Of a stretch of 64,000 nt of DNA, positions 23,028 to 34,285 are shown in pieces. Position 1 is the first letter of the stretch. Each line of letters starts with the position of its first letter. The position numbers were made by a program, and so were the translations under genes. This DNA is from Acanthosoma haemorrhoidale (Eukaryota; Arthropoda; Insecta; Hemiptera; Acanthosomatidae). The notes below the pieces were generated by a model. That model was not told the DNA's origin and ran no database searches. It was given only the letters and a program-made list of their open reading frames with translations. The stretch covers positions 124,008,639 to 124,072,638 of the forward strand of contig OV884009.1 of assembly GCA_930367205.1 (NCBI GenBank). The letters are read 5' to 3'.

Positions 23028-24833
23028 TCAATGAGACACTTGAGCTTGAATTTGGGAAACTAATTCATCGATGTTTGGATTAATTCCACTGGTACAAAGA
23101 CGTAAAGAATTTTCCAAATTATCGTCAGTCAGCCTTGTACGATGTTTTGATTTATTAACTTTCATCAATGAAAAGAACTGTTCGCATTTATAAGTACTGC
23201 CAAACGCACAAATCAATCTTCTTGCAAATTTTCTAAGCTGCGGAAAATGGTCTTCTTCGAGGTATTTTTTGTAGAAATCGCACAACTCCACGTCTTCAAA
23301 TTTAGATTTTAGGAGTGAGTTTTCTTGAATCTCGATCAACTCCATTTGCAAGTGTATTGGAGCATTTTGTACATTACTTTTTGTTGGAGTAGCAAATAAA
23401 TTGAAACAGTCTTCCATGTGTTTGAAATCGCTAAATCTGATCGAAAATTGCTCCGACAGTAACTTGAGTTCTTCAGCATATTGAGCGTAAGCAATATTTT
23501 CATACGCAGAGAGCGTGGTGAAATGGTAACTGTTACCAGACAGCATATGTGCCTCCCACAAGCGGATTTTGTTCTGAAACGCTTTCAAATGGCTGTACAA
23601 ATCATTTACTAACTGTCCTTGTTTTTGAAGTTTCAAATTTAAATCATTCAAATGGCCTGTAAGGTCGACAAGAAATGCTAAGTCACATATCCATTTTGCG
23701 TCACTCAATTCAGATAGTGGTTTATCTTTTATTTGCATAAATTCTGCTATCTCATTTCTAAGCTCGTAAAACCGTTTCAGCATTTTCCCTTTGCTTAGCC
23801 ATCTGACTTCACAATAATATGTTACGTCGTCATACTCGGCTGATATTTCATCCAAAAACGCCTTGAACTGACGATGGTTAAGCCCTCGGGATCGAATAAA
23901 ATTGATGGTTTTTACTACCACATTCATAACATTCTGGAGTCGAATGGACTTAGAACACAAGTTCTGTTGGTGGATAATGCAATGAAGGACTATCAAACCA
24001 TCTTTTTGCACATTTAATTCAGTTGCTTTTTCATTCAAAATTCCGATGAAACCTTTACGTAAGCCGACCATAGAAGGTGCACCATCTGTGCATACTCCAA
24101 CTAATTTCGACCATGGCAAGCCAAAACTTGTGAATACCTTTTGAACTTCATTAAAAATGTCCTCTCCTGTAGTGGTTCCTTTTAGCGGCTGTAAAGCAAG
24201 CAATTCCTCAGTAATAGTGAATTCTTTATCAACACCTCGAATAAATATAGCCAGTTGAGCTATGTCAGACAAATCGGTGCTCTCGTCTAATGCTATGGAA
24301 AATGATTCAATACCAGTCATACGGCCAGTCAATGTTGTTTTTATATCATTAGCCATCATTTCTATACGTCGTACAACGGTTCGTCTTGACAAACTAATTT
24401 TTTCAAATTCATTTTTCTTTTCAGGACACAAAACACTGCAAACTTCTGACATACACTCCTTGATAAATTCTCCTTCGGCAAATGGTTTCAATGACTTTGC
24501 CAATTTTGAACTAACTATAAAACTAGCTTTCACAACATTATCAAGTTGTGTTCTTTGTCTATGAAATATTTGCTGCTGTTTTTCCAAATTTGCGGTAAGT
24601 TTCTGGATTTTGTCTTTTCTTATTTGTCCTGTCAGTGAGAGCAGCGTAGGATGCTTAGTTGAGTAATGCCTCTTTATATTGAATTCTTTCATCACCGAAA
24701 TGGATTCATTACACATCAAACAAATAGGCTTACCATTGTGCAAGATAAAGAAGAATTCTTCAGTCCATTTTTCTTGAAACTGGCGACCCTCTGCATCTAC
24801 TTTTCGTTTCCTTCCACCAGACATCATTTTCAT
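23028..24833 (-). CDS. hAT transposase with BED zinc finger (601 aa)
   Basis: An uninterrupted 601-residue ORF encodes the transposase. An N-terminal BED-type finger is visible (Cys38, Cys41, His56, His61; KPICLMCNES then RHYSTKHP). The catalytic region shows ALDESTDLSDIAQL (first Asp), GVCTDGAPSMVG (second Asp), and the hAT insertion domain around LHCIIHQQNLCSK and WLSKGKMLKRF. The C-terminal dimerisation region has FGSTYKCEQFFSLM and HRTRLTDDNLENSLRLC, the hallmark hAT end. It resembles the ZBED/GTF2IRD2-type transposase-derived proteins (hAT-Charlie group). Start ATG at 24833; a second Met two residues on could also serve. There is no stop or frameshift, so the enzyme may be functional unless catalytic substitutions are hidden. 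Confidence 0.92.
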   Translation of the reverse strand: MKMMSGGRKRKVDAEGRQFQEKWTEEFFFILHNGKPICLMCNESISVMKEFNIKRHYSTKHPTLLSLTGQIRKDKIQKLTANLEKQQQIFHRQRTQLDNVVKASFIVSSKLAKSLKPFAEGEFIKECMSEVCSVLCPEKKNEFEKISLSRRTVVRRIEMMANDIKTTLTGRMTGIESFSIALDESTDLSDIAQLAIFIRGVDKEFTITEELLALQPLKGTTTGEDIFNEVQKVFTSFGLPWSKLVGVCTDGAPSMVGLRKGFIGILNEKATELNVQKDGLIVLHCIIHQQNLCSKSIRLQNVMNVVVKTINFIRSRGLNHRQFKAFLDEISAEYDDVTYYCEVRWLSKGKMLKRFYELRNEIAEFMQIKDKPLSELSDAKWICDLAFLVDLTGHLNDLNLKLQKQGQLVNDLYSHLKAFQNKIRLWEAHMLSGNSYHFTTLSAYENIAYAQYAEELKLLSEQFSIRFSDFKHMEDCFNLFATPTKSNVQNAPIHLQMELIEIQENSLLKSKFEDVELCDFYKKYLEEDHFPQLRKFARRLICAFGSTYKCEQFFSLMKVNKSKHRTRLTDDNLENSLRLCTSGINPNIDELVSQIQAQVSH

Positions 24834-25049
24834 TTACTTATCGTTCGATAAACTTAATAAGAAAATAGGTATAATTAGTAAGCACTCAAGATGCACACAA
24901 AGTCACAAAGCAAACTTATCACCACGGTAGCTCGAATAGGACTGAACTAAGTTCCGGCCATCCACCCGCTTATATAGGCAAAATGAAGGAATGATCTAGA
25001 ATCGTCTAGTGTAGAACAATACAATTGCGAAGCAATAATCCTTTGTTGC

Positions 25050-25102
25050 GCCGCCAGTGTGGCGGCAAACATCAATGGCTTTGAACTTTGATGTTTGCCG
25101 CC
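25050..25102. repeat. Nested hairpins in hAT subterminal region
   Basis: A perfect 15-bp inverted repeat, GGCGGCAAACATCAA (25061-25075) and its complement (25088-25102), has a 12-base loop. The left arm overlaps a second perfect hairpin, GCCGCCA-GTG-TGGCGGC (25050-25066), so only one of the two can form at a time. It is GC-rich, unlike its surroundings, and lies about 150 bp from the transposon end. Confidence 0.85.
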
Positions 25103-25264
25103 TCACTCTTTGATGATCACCGCCACTCGGCTTGCTCGCTCACTTGATTCCATGAGTATGAGTAAGTAGTGTATTTTTTTTTTTTAAATTGGGTTTTTCA
25201 AAATGTCTCGCGGGCCGGATCAAATCTTACAGCGGGCCGGCTGTTGCCCACATACGGTCTAAAT

Positions 25265-25675
25265 GAACAAATACATTCGGCTCCTATGGAATTATCAATC
25301 GATCGCTGCCATGTCGCTAGACTATAATGTAGGCCAAACGGCAAGTGGGTGAACTGAAACAAACCCTTCCCATGACAGTAAGAGCTGTTTTTTCTTGACT
25401 GCCCTTCTATACCGGAACCTGCCAATATGCGCTTTTAATATCCAGTGACGAGAAATATTTGGCATCTCGAAGTCTGTCCAAGATGCTAAGAGTAAGTGTC
25501 CGGTTTCTAGACATTGTTCACTTTGCGGTAATCAACGCAAAATCTATGGCTGGCATCTGGTTTTTTAACCAATCTACTGGTGATGCCCACTCACTCTTAA
25601 ACGGCACTACGTTACATTCCTTCAGCATTTCATCCAATTCCTCGTTAAATATTTGTTGAATCTACGCCGATTCGG
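25265..25675. repeat. Left arm of large inverted repeat
   Basis: Highly similar to the reverse complement of 26998-27405 (gypsy RT N-terminal half), with only scattered differences. Together with 22706-22757 it forms one arm of about 460 bp, split by the hAT element. The arms are separated by about 1.3 kb. Confidence 0.9.
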
Positions 25676-26070
25676 CACAATTGTTGTTTTATTGGTATGT
25701 ACCAGTGTCCACGACCCGTTCTACTCTGATTCTACAACCCAACTTCCTCGCTTTCCAATTATTCCATTGGCCATTCAACTTGTTTAGTAGGTCGTGTTCC
25801 ACTTGATGAGATGACACCATTCCCACAATGATCCATACGCAACTCTTCTTGTTTACCCATCTACGTACCCGGACGTGAACGCATCTTCCGCCAGAAATCT
25901 ATTCCTAAAATTACGGTGGCAGTCAATGAGGAAATGATCAGAAATTTCAATAGACCAATTTCTCCCTTGAGTTGAACTGGAAGCTCGATCGACTTTAAAA
26001 TCTCCATTTGCCATTTGATGCCCATCTTCATATCATGTTCATCCTTAAGTGTTAGTCCCAATGTAGCAAA
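25265..26070 (-). pseudogene. Gypsy PR-RT fragment (left inverted copy)
   Basis: On the minus strand, 26061-25861 gives a protease end, TATVILGIDFWRKM, matching the ILGxDFL flap of Ty3/gypsy retropepsins. From about 25680 down to 25265 comes the N-terminal RT (NEELDEMLKECNVVPFK-type text, WASPV, a DYRKVN trace), with stops. It continues left of the hAT element at 22757. The segment 25265-25675 is the reverse complement of about 26998-27405. This is the same family as the right-hand copy, placed head-to-head. Confidence 0.8.
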
Positions 26071-26997
26071 CCATTACTATTCATGGCCGACAGAGGCCGG
26101 GTACGTTTATAGTTTCGATGAGCAAAAAATCATTGGCATTATAAACGTAAATTGTGGTTTTACCTTTAGTATTTAATATCTATTTCCTGCAATTTTAATT
26201 TCGCTTTGTTAATAAATTCCTTGAGATTATGTATGGGTTACTTACTATTATTGGAGGGTATTGTTTGATTTTTTTATTTCTGATATTATATCAACTCTCG
26301 AGGTCCTTCTCGTCAAGGTCTGAGAAGAGCTCATAGCTGTTTCCCGCATTTATGTTATAGTGAATTGATTCAACTCGTTTTCTTTTTAAAACTGGGTTTT
26401 CTTTTGGTGTCCCTTAAGTGGGTACATCCATGATTTGTGTACCCCCTCCCCCTCCTAGGGATACTTTATACGTAATTAAAAAACAAAACTTGAATTAACA
26501 TAATTAAAATAAAACTTAAAGAAAAATTGCGTTACTGATAAAGACACGTCTACGCACTACGGTGCTTCAATGGATCTGAAGTTCTGAGTGGATTTGGACT
26601 TTTCCACGTGTATGAAAAGGTAGGCTGATCTGAGGCTATTACGAAAAGATTTATATCTTGAATGGTTAAATGGTCGAAAACTTCTTCGGTTCTACATCCG
26701 AATTGAATATTTTTAGTGTTGAAATCTCCTCAAGCCAGAGTTACGGGCCCATGCAATGGCAGTCATGTAGTAGGATGTCACAGGCTTGTAAGTGTGATCA
26801 TATTGTAAGGTGGAAGATAATAGTTTCTATTGTTGAGTGTATTATGACGTCACTCCACCGTAGCCTCTGTCAGTTCTATGTTTAGTCTGATCTGATATAA
26901 AGATTCGGGACCTCCTTGTTAAATGAATGTCACTGCTGAGAGCTATGTCTACCCTTCGGACATGTAAAAGTATGTCTAGTTCGTGTTTACGCCTAAT
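26071..26997. other. Spacer between inverted gypsy copies
   Basis: AT-rich sequence with no domain I recognise. It could be the region upstream of the protease of one or both copies, too decayed to read. Confidence 0.45.
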
Positions 26998-28350
26998 CGG
27001 CGTAGATTCAACAAATATTTAACGAGGAATTGGATGAAATGCTGAAGGAATGTATCGTAGTGCCGTTTAAGAGTGAGTGGGCATCACCAGTAGTTTTGGT
27101 TAAAAAACCAGAGGCCAGCCATAGATTTTGCGTTGATTACCGCAAAGTAAACAATGTCTAGAAACCGGACACTTACTCTTAGCATCTTGGACAGACTTCG
27201 AGATGCCAAATATTTCTTGTCATTGGATATTAAAAGCGCATATTGGCAGGTTCCGGTATAGAAGGGCAGTCAAGAAAAAACAGCTCTTACTGTCACGGGA
27301 AGGGTTTGTTTCAGTTCACCCACTTGCCGTTTGGCCTACATTATAGTCTAGCGACATGGCAGCGATCGATTGATAATTCCATAGGAGCCGAATGTATTTG
27401 TTCATTTAGACGATGTTGTTATTGTGACGTCTGATGTTGATTGTGAAGCACCTGTGAGTATTAGAATAAGTTTTCGAGTGGTTAGTTGTTTCCCATATTT
27501 ATCCCTAAATTGGGACAACTGCCAATTTTGCCAACCAGAATTACTCTTTTTTGATTATGTGGTTAATGAGTTGGTGTTACTTGTTGATACAGAGAAGGTT
27601 GAAGATATCCACAGTTACCCAATACTAACTTCCGTTAGGCTAGAAAGACAATTTGTAGGATCTAACTCATGGTACAAGCGGTTTGTAGAAACTTTTTCTA
27701 CTATTATCTGCCTACTTCCCTCATTATTGAAAAAGAGATGTGAATTCAAATCAGGCGAAGAAAAAAAGTTAGCCATTCAGTATTTTAAGGAAAGATTAAT
27801 CTGAGTCCATATCTTATCATGCTTATATTTCGAGAGACACTTCTTGCAGACGTATGCTTCTAATACTGGACTGAGATAAGGGTTGCTGACCTATACCAAA
27901 ACTACGAAGAGGAAAAAAATGTAATTACATGCGAGAGTCGAAGCTTAATACCATCCGAGCGGAAATACAGTCCAACTGAGCACGAGTGTCTGACGGTACT
28001 GTGGGCCGTGAAAACCTCCGCCCTTGTCGGGAAAGGAAAGAATGCTTTTTTCAGTCAGCACAGACCATCAAGTTCTGAAGTGTCGTGGAGCCACTTAAGG
28101 AACCACAAGGTCGATTAGGCAATTTAACTACGGCAATCGATTTCGAACGCAGCAGCCGATGCATTATCCCGAATGCATAAATATGTGGTGGAAATGATTG
28201 ACGTGATTTTTGATGACCTTGACTCCTGGTGTGGGAATATGTTCAGGTACATACATGAAGACTCCTACATAGATGATTCCATCAAAAACTATATGGAAAG
28301 CCACATCCTCGTAAACTGGGACTAGCAACACAATGCCTACCCGACATGCA
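26998..28350 (+). pseudogene. Gypsy RT-RNase H pseudogene (right inverted copy)
   Basis: The sequence reads through NEELDEMLKECIVVPFKSEW, VLVKKPEASHRFCVDYRKVN, then with stops and shifts to the active site HLDDVVIVTSDVDC (about 27401-27442), SLNWDNCQFCQPEL, TSVRLERQFVGSNSWYKRFV and ETFSTIICLLPSLLKK, followed by an RNase H trace (EHECLTVLWAVK, STDHQ-like, NAAADALSRMHK near 28150) and a linker. The RT box has His where Ty3/gypsy enzymes usually have Tyr. Many lesions make it a pseudogene. Integrase was not found. Confidence 0.85.
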
Positions 28351-29079
28351 ACGACGTTTTTGGAAGAACTTCAGATTTATTAATTTAAATTAGCTCTCAT
28401 CAATATATTCCTACATGCAGGGAGGCATCACTGGATATTTTCCACTTATCTATTATCCATGCCTATTGTTATCATCCCATTCACCGGTTGTATAATTTGT
28501 TTTCTGTTTATCGTTATGAATTAATAAATATAACAAAACTAGGTATACGCCCACCTAGCCTATCGCACTTGGAGTGGAGGTGTGTGGGACCTATGAATGT
28601 TTATACATGACTCACGCTTGCAAAGGAAGGCGTGTAGCTCACAGATATGTTCATACACCCTCCAACCCCCACAGCGACTGGTGGCTTCGCTGCTCCAGCA
28701 TGGGTGCTATGGATTTAATCAATTTGCTTAAATTTTTGTATTGTGTTAAAGACGGTTATAAACATTCATAAATTTCCAAAATTTATTTAAAAAACATATG
28801 GTCATAAAAGTTTAGCGTTACGTGACAAAAGCATTTTTATATAATAGACAGAAAACATAACACGCAGGTATTATGCGGCTTAATTTTCTTAAAGGTTTAG
28901 ATTTACGTGTTTATTACAATTATCTAAGCTCATAGTAATCAAAATAACAAAACACTTTGTTATAAAAAAATATATAAGCACAATAAACATTTCTTTGTTA
29001 AAAAAAAAAAATATCAAGTTCTGCGCCTGTGCTGTTGTGAGATAACAAGTCTCTATTCTTCACGCCAAACAGTTTTGAA
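28351..29079. other. No recognised feature
   Basis: AT-rich stretch between a gypsy pol remnant and a Jockey-like element. A run of A at 28998-29010 lies near the right edge. No domain was seen. Confidence 0.5.
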
Positions 29080-30920
29080 ATGCTGAAACATACGAGTGCA
29101 GAAGTAGAAGCCATATTCAGACACCAAAGCAGTTTAAACCGCCACCAATATTCGTTCGAAAGATTAGCAATTTTAAATTTCTATGCTCACAAATGGCGAA
29201 CATTGTAGGTACGGGCAAATATACATGTCTCAATCGATCACGAGACACTGACATTTCTCCAGACACTCCCGATACGTATAGAGCTATCATAAAATATTGG
29301 GAAGATATAAATGCTGATTTCCATACGCATTAGCTAAAACAAGAGATATTGCTACGGGTGGTGATCAGAAACCTGCATCCCACTACACGACCTGACGAAA
29401 TTGAGGATGAGATCACGACTTTCACGATCCAGAGTTTCAACGTCCCAATAGCCCACGTCCTGCATAAGGATAAACAGCAAGACGAAGCAATTAAAACACC
29501 GTTACCGCTATTCTTTGTACATCTTAAGCGAACACCTGAAGAGGAAATCTACGAATTAACCCACCGGTATTACACAAGAATACAGATCGAAAAACCATAC
29601 CCCAAGCACAAGACCAATGCCAAAATTGTCCGGCACGCCAAAACCTACAGTCACCGTCGTGTGCAGGTGTGTTAAATGCAGTGGAAACCAACAGAGCGAG
29701 TTATGAAAGAAGACCATAAAATCACCTGCAGTATGCGTGTTTTTCAAAAAAGGACATCTAACCAACTATAAGGGCTGCGAAGCTTATAGAATCCTTAAGC
29801 AAATCTTGTTTCCTACATTATCCCCGTACAAAAAAAACAACTATAAATGCACCCTTCCAAATCCTTATGTCTTCTCCTTTGGAATGCAAAGGGTGCAAAA
29901 AACCTGACAATACTACTCCACGACAAGAACATGAACGTAGCTCGCATTACTGCAACAAGATTTACGAGTAAACGATCATCTATAGTTCTACTGTACCAGA
30001 CTTACGAAACTGGTCACCCAGATGGAATAGTACATGCAGGTACCGCATTCACTGTTTATAACTCAATTTCCCATCACATATTTCTTTTGGTAGCACATTT
30101 CATTCCACTGCAGTGTCAATCAGTACCTTCACTTCCCCCCTCACCCTATTAGGAAGACAATTCACCGATCTTGTCCTCCTAATAAACCCATTTCGGATTC
30201 CCAATTCATCTCCTTTCTGGACTTTATCGTACATCGTTTCCTTGTGGGTGGGGACTTTAATGAAAATCACCAACACTGGGGTTTAAGATCCACTGGTACA
30301 TGACGTGCTTTGCTGTCTGCACTCGCACGGAAAACATTGGTTCACCATCCTTTCTCCTCAAATTTTCAGACAACTTCCTCCTAAACTCATAATCTTCCTA
30401 ACCTACATTTATAATTGCAAAATTCGAACGACATACTTTCCTCTCCTCTGGAAACATTCTATTATTGCCCTATTCACTAAACTTCCTATTACAACGCTTA
30501 CTTCCAACTGTTGTATCCAAAAACCGTTTTCCTACTCACCAGTTTAGTTTTCGTCTAAGAGATTCCACTGCGTCATTGATCATATATCCTTAGCCCTTGA
30601 AAGCAATCAGTATTGTTCTTGCGCCTTTCTGAGCATACCACAGGCTTTTGATAAGGTTTGGCACGCAGGTTTGCTTTACAAGCTGACAAGATATTTACTC
30701 GTGGCCCTTTTCCTAATCCTAAAGTCATACCTTCTAAACCGCTTCTTCCCAGTCCACCGTGGTTTGGGATATTCCAACTGCTGTTCCATATAAGCAAGAG
30801 TTCCACTGAGCAGTGTCCTGTCTTCTATAACCTATACACCGTTGATGTCCCCTCTACTCCCAATACCTTTTTGGCAACATTTGCACTGCAGTCCTGTCAT
30901 CCCACCCAGACCTTACCACC
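29080..30920 (+). mobile_element. Jockey-like non-LTR retrotransposon remnant 1
   Basis: Degenerate copy with a gag trace (29180-29680), a small endonuclease trace (29850-30320, including RFLVGGDFNENHQHWG near 30235), then a jump to RT pieces (KLIIFLTYIYN and FPLLWKHSIIALF near 30390-30470, HQFSFRLRDST near 30540, and YLLNRFFPVHRGLGYS near 30730). Stops and shifts are frequent, and part of endonuclease and RT is deleted. Gag and pol order on the + strand is as expected for Jockey-type elements. Confidence 0.8.
29349..29675 (+). pseudogene. Jockey-like gag (ORF1) fragment
   Basis: An open frame of about 108 residues carries LRVVIRNLHPTTRPDEIEDE, then VPIAHVLHKDKQQD, LPLFFVHLKRTPEEEIYEL and YYTRIQIEKPY. 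This is the zinc-knuckle-associated PRE_C2HC-type region typical of ORF1 in Jockey-clade elements of insects. Just upstream, in another frame, RAIIKYWEDINADFHTH continues the same domain. The Cys knuckles that should follow are only partly readable (CFKKGHLTNYKGC near 29745). ORF1 proteins bind element RNA. Confidence 0.8.
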
Positions 30921-32210
30921 TTGTATAGGAGAACGTATGTGTCTCTCCAGGAGTACTCAGCCCTGCTACACGTATGCGCGCAGAGGTCCAAGTACTGGGT
31001 GGTAGGAGACCTAAATGCACGACATACGCTGTGGTATAACACCACAAGTAACAGGGCTGGGAGACTCCTGGTGAAAACACCGTTCACGGTCGTGCAACCC
31101 AAGACTTTCAGCTTTCGTCTGAGAGGTAACCCACAGCTCACTTACTTGTGACCAGACAGCCACATCGTATCACGAGTTGAACCGCCCTGGACTTTATTAC
31201 GTTTGACCACAGGCCAGTACTGTACGCGGTGGATCTTAAAGTTGTGACCCCTCGCCCCACGAGGTACAACAACGGTCGTGCCGACTGGGAGCTGTATTGG
31301 TCACAAATTTACCATAATCTGCATAAAGTACCAGTTCTCCTCACTAAAGATAAAGTGGATCGTCAACTGTCTTTCATAACTGAAATGATCGTCAACGCCG
31401 CAGACACTGCTACCCCGAAGTACAGCAACCACCTACCGACCATATTCTGAAACTTATTGCCTAGCGTAATAATTGGAAGAACAAATGGTACAGGACCAGA
31501 GACGGTCAAACCAAGGTAGTTGTGAATTCTCTCCCAACGTAAATCCGAAGCTTGATGTGAATTTGTACGACAGCAAAGTGGCATGAGCGACTTCGCAGCA
31601 CGCACGGTTATCACAGAAAGTTCTGGAAGCTGTTGAAGACGTCAAAAAGCAAGACAGCTACTATCTGCCTTCACGAAGGCGACACTCATATAACTGCTGA
31701 GCTACATGCAAATAAACTGGCCGAAAATAAGCCTTATAAATTTTGTTTCCATTGCTCAAGCCAGCTAGGAGCGGAGATCACCCAGCCAACTACCACCCGA
31801 TCAGCTTGCTACCAAAAATGGGGTGTCCCACGGTACTCAGTGTCGAATGCTCTGTGGCAGGGAATGCCTGGAGCAGCTCTATACAATTCTGGCTAGCTTC
31901 CTGAAAAACCGATCACTGCGGGTGCGGGTAGGTGATAGCATCTCCAAAGCTGCCACTGACTTGTGGAGTACCCCAAGGAGCCATGTTATTCCCAGTGCTT
32001 TTCAACGTATATACGTCTGAATTTGTCGGAGCCCGGTACAAAAACTCAACAGTTGCTGCTTTCGTTGATGGCATCGCGGTGTACTGTAGCAGCATGAGCG
32101 CCAAGTTAGCTCTTAGACGGACAGAAGCAGCCTATAACCAAATCAGTGAGATATTGGAGAAACTCAACATCTCTATAAACGGGGGTAATGAAGTGAACAC
32201 CGCGCTCTCT
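30921..32210 (+). mobile_element. Non-LTR retrotransposon remnant 2 (EN-RT)
   Basis: A second, different copy abuts remnant 1 at about 30920. The endonuclease part reads YWVVGDLNARHTLWYNTTSN and RAGRLL, followed by DHRPVLYAVDLKVV (31200-31245), a linker, then ANYHPISLLPK-like text near 31790, and RT text GVPQGAMLFPVLFNVYTSEF with AAFVDGIAVYCSSM (31970-32095). The canonical FADD catalytic box reads FVDG, so the second catalytic Asp is lost. It resembles I/Jockey-type pol proteins. Multiple frameshifts make it inactive. Confidence 0.8.
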
Positions 32211-32640
32211 CTGCAATGGTGCTTGCTTCTCTACTTGAACCATGGCTTTCTTATTCAACTACCTCTGCACCTCTCTTTTCTAACCTCGGTATGTTTTATC
32301 CTGCCGTTCTCAGACCCCATACTTTCCTAGTGAGATTCTCTGCCTTTGCCCCACTAAAACTAGCACATCCTTGAAAGGGATCCCTTCATGCGGATGACGG
32401 TTCTCTGGGGTCTTTCAAACTTTACCTAGTAGCGTCTCCCCCAGTGATCCAGTCTGCCTCTCTCCGGTTCACACTCGCCTTTGGGATCCGGACGGTTTCC
32501 CCTACCCTTAGATACCGAGTGTGAATTCCTGGTCATTCCAAGACCACATAAACTACCTGTAATACCTACCCTGTTCCTCTTCTCCTGAACATAGTGCTGT
32601 CGGGGCAGACCTTCTAAGATCTTATTGAGTCAGACCAATA
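32211..32640 (+). other. Probable 3' tail of a Jockey-like element
   Basis: GC-richer than its surroundings and pyrimidine-rich, with no ORF. The base composition and position suggest the 3' part or UTR of the Jockey-like copies to its left. There is no poly(A) tail that would mark the end. Confidence 0.35.
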
Positions 32641-33922
32641 CGAATAAAGCTGCTCGCCGACTAGCCCGCCAGCAAATGTTAAAGACCACAGGTTTACCCA
32701 TTTTATCTCTTTCTTGACGCCCGCCAGACAGCGGGCGGGTCGAACGCGCCCTCCCCCAACACCCGACAACTGCATACCTACAGTTCGATAAAACCTGATT
32801 AAATGTCGATAATTAATTACTTGGTTCAATTTCTTTAGTTTGATTAATGTATTTTTCATGATTTTTGAGCAGGTTTTTAAATTATGGATCTCAATGGTCT
32901 GTTTATAACAGCGTGTGTAATTTTTGTATTTTAAAATAATCATTAAAAAATGTCATTAAAATCTTTTTTTGCAATTAGCTCAACCTGTTGTGATATTTTC
33001 CATGGTGGAACTACCATTTGGTGGTTCTATGATGCTGAAAGTAAAAACAACTCTATGATACTACCCTAGGATGTCTAATATTCGGAAGTATTTTGAATTA
33101 AAGTGGTTGAAGTTTACGAATAATAGAATCCTTGCCGAGGAGATTTGTTAATTGTGTAGACTGGTAAGAAGGTATTTATAGTATAGTATACAGGTAGACA
33201 GGAGCCAAGGAAAAGACGCTTGAGTTGTGAACTGTGAAGCATACTAATGACACAACTTCCTTCCGTTCCTAGTCATTTCCGTTCAGCTACCTGCTACAAT
33301 CTTTCATTTACCCTCACATAAAATGTGGCTTCTCCAATTCTTAGTGTGTCACAATTGTCTCATACACCATGAAAATAAAATAATATTTTAACAGATTTGA
33401 ATGTTAAGATAAAAATAGTTGACACTATGATACACTGCAATACATTTCATATTGATATGTCTTTCGCACGTTAAAATTATATAAAAAAGACAGGTAAAAA
33501 TCCTTGACATAAATTTGATTAGTCAAAACTAATTTACAAAATAGTTGATTGATGTAAGCTTAGATTTTGATTTAGGTAAACTTACTTCCGTTTCTTATGT
33601 TTATTAGAGAAATTGTTGCGTGGCTTGATTTTTTTAAAAATTGGTATATAATAACAAAATATACAATTATTAGACATTTTACATGTTAATAAAAACAAAA
33701 TTCACAAATGAAATAGTCGCAAAAACAAATAAATTTGCATTGCTCCTGATAATAGAAACTTGCTAACGGCGATGTTTCTTTTATTCCTCCCATTCACTTC
33801 CTTTCTTTTCTTTTAATCTTTTGACATTTTATCAAGTTCGCAATTAATAATTAGCATAATAATTTATGGACTGCCCCGCATATATTATGTAGATAGTGCA
33901 TGACATGGCAGCGGGCCTCCAG
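32641..33922. other. No recognised feature
   Basis: AT-rich sequence with no domain or repeat that I can identify. Confidence 0.5.
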
Positions 33923-34285
33923 TCAACCAATGGATGCTGGTGATGGCGATCTTAGGCAGGAGATTGTCCGCGATGTCTTCCATTCAGCCGGGATTGTCCT
34001 GTGCCTCAAGCAGATGTTAATATAATGTAAGGACCTACTACTCATCTGCCACTCGATGCGAAGACCTGGGCCAGGTCGGACCGTGACGAATGTGGTGTTC
34101 TCTTTGGAATAAGCCGGCAATAATGGAGAGTCTCCATCGTAATGAACCATACATCGGTCCATACAAAATGAGATCCAAATAGTACTGGGTGGCAAGGTAT
34201 ATAATGGTGGTTTTGCCAAATTTGTTGGGATCCCGAGGATATTTCTTAGAAAATAATTATACCTCTCTCCATATCCCACGCTCAC
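33923..34285 (-). pseudogene. Possible R1-like non-LTR RT fragment
   Basis: The 120-residue minus-strand frame has VGYGERYNYFL, PLLPAYSKENT, RPGPGLRIEW and INICLRHRTIPAEWKTS. The order (a DPWGxxYK-like segment, an FTxEE-like segment, a GKAPGPDGI-like box, then CLRxGxFPxxWK) fits the region entering the RT domain of R1/I-type elements. Each match is weak and the piece ends abruptly, so this is an inference rather than a firm call. Confidence 0.4.

Larger units (their letters stand above)
22758..25256 (-). mobile_element. Nearly intact hAT DNA transposon
   Basis: The 2.5-kb element is flanked by a perfect 8-bp target duplication, GTCTAAAT (22750-22757 and 25257-25264). Its ends form an imperfect inverted repeat: left CAGGTATGGGCAAC, right (reversed) CGTATGTGGGCAAC. 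Next to both ends lie GGCC-containing subterminal sequences (GCGGGCCGCG on the left, GCGGGCCGG twice on the right). An 8-bp duplication and CAG-like ends are diagnostic of hAT. It landed in an already degenerate gypsy pol. It carries one long transposase ORF. Confidence 0.93.
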
